Of a DNA stretch of 64,000 bases, positions 63,639-64,000 are shown piece by piece. The notes beneath the pieces were generated by a model. That model saw only the letters and a list, made by a program, of their open reading frames with translations, made no database searches and was not told where the DNA came from. The number at the start of each line of letters is the position of its first letter. Position 1 is the first letter of the stretch. The stretch covers positions 496,001-560,000 of the forward strand of contig CAWCEV010000008.1 in NCBI GenBank assembly GCA_963794655.1. Reading direction: 5' to 3'. The translations under genes and the position numbers were made by a program. Origin of the DNA: Roseiarcus sp963794655. GTDB lineage: Bacteria; Pseudomonadota; Alphaproteobacteria; Rhizobiales; Beijerinckiaceae.

Positions 63639-63734
63639 CCAAGATCCTTCCCCAAGCCGGAATTGCCCGGCGCTGTCATTCCCAAGCGAATGCGGTATGT
63701 ATCGCTGAGGTCAACACCTCAAGCGAACTCGATC

Positions 63735-64000
63735 ATGCATCTCGCCGACACCGTCCGGACGATCCCCGACTATCCGAAAAAGGGCATCCTCTTTCGCGAT
63801 ATCACGACGCTGCTGGGAGACGCGAGGGCATTCCGCCGGGCGGTCGACGAATTGGTCCAGCCGTGGGCGGGGACGAAAATCGATAAGGTGGCGGGCATCG
63901 AGGCGCGCGGCTTCATTCTCGGCGGCGCCGTCGCGCATCAATTATCGGCCGGCTTCGTGCCGATCCGCAAGAAAGGCAAGTTGCCGCACACCACGGTGTC
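63735..64000 (+). CDS. apt: Adenine phosphoribosyltransferase, N-terminal part (cut by window edge)
   Basis: The frame gives 88 residues before the right edge. It begins MHLADTVRTIPDYPKKGILFRDITTLL, followed by VAGIEARGFILGGAVAHQL and FVPIRKKGKLPH, the conserved N-terminal half of Apt, which salvages adenine to AMP with PRPP. The PRPP-binding loop lies beyond the window. It is divergent from the GH63 gene, 96 bases apart. Confidence 0.93.
   Translation, partial: MHLADTVRTIPDYPKKGILFRDITTLLGDARAFRRAVDELVQPWAGTKIDKVAGIEARGFILGGAVAHQLSAGFVPIRKKGKLPHTTV

Overview
The window is GC-rich DNA with dense, mostly short-spaced genes. It looks like the chromosome of an alphaproteobacterium, most likely of the order Hyphomicrobiales (Rhizobiales). 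The grounds are the gene repertoire (CobT-type aerobic cobaltochelatase, single-ATPase sugar ABC transporter, sdhCDAB order, RNase E with a large acidic insert in its S1 domain, many hybrid histidine kinases, FCD-type GntR regulators) and a compound palindromic repeat of the type scattered in such genomes. No phage, transposase, CRISPR array or rRNA operon was seen.

Layout. 1-4.4 kb: a minus-strand sugar/sugar-acid operon (lactonase, binding protein, ATPase, permease, enolase-superfamily dehydratase) behind arfB. 4.9-6.1 kb: a divergent SDR / ArsR pair with palindromes between. 6.2-7.6 kb: leuC. 7.8-11.2 kb: a nitrite-reduction cluster (membrane protein, haem-tethered nirK, nirV, SCO-type copper chaperone) with an FNR-type box. 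11.2-12.3 kb: a proline-racemase-like protein lacking both catalytic cysteines. 12.4-17.1 kb: korC-korA-korB, a 2-oxoacid oxidoreductase with its own FAD/Fe-S NAD(P) module. 17.1-19.5 kb: divergent response regulator and hybrid kinase. 20.2-25.1 kb: liv-type amino-acid/amide ABC operon with a cloverleaf-like repeat between livG and the binding protein. 25.3-32 kb: PEP-CTERM protein, tRNA-Pro(CGG), small lipoprotein, ethylene-receptor-like kinase, an orphan NMT1-type binding protein, and a two-gene unit in which a small unknown domain occurs alone and then fused to a papain-like protease. 31.9-38.1 kb: cobT, DoxX, Gly-rich TPR protein, ECF sigma/anti-sigma, YceI and cytochrome b561. 38.3-47.3 kb: prfB (with its programmed frameshift), PBP1A, amidase, RNase E. 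47.4-55.1 kb: a second sugar-acid locus organised around a GntR regulator. 55.2-58.7 kb: sdhCDAB. Then dps, a Gly-rich secreted protein, a GH63 glucosidase and the start of apt.

How the genes fit together. The two sugar-acid loci together could take up a sugar, hydrolyse its lactone, dehydrate the acid and pass 2-keto-3-deoxy acids through an FAH-fold dehydratase and a 2-oxoglutarate-semialdehyde dehydrogenase to 2-oxoglutarate. That compound is the probable substrate of KorCAB, and succinate dehydrogenase follows further down the same cycle. The nirK cluster points to respiratory nitrite reduction to NO under low oxygen.

The observations I rate highest are the protease pair at 30.7-31.9 kb, the lysine-rich in-frame repeat tail just beyond the prfB stop codon, the complete set of ethylene-receptor residues in the kinase at 27.8 kb, and the four-way-junction repeat at 23.8 kb. 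All functional calls are from reading the sequence; no database search was run.
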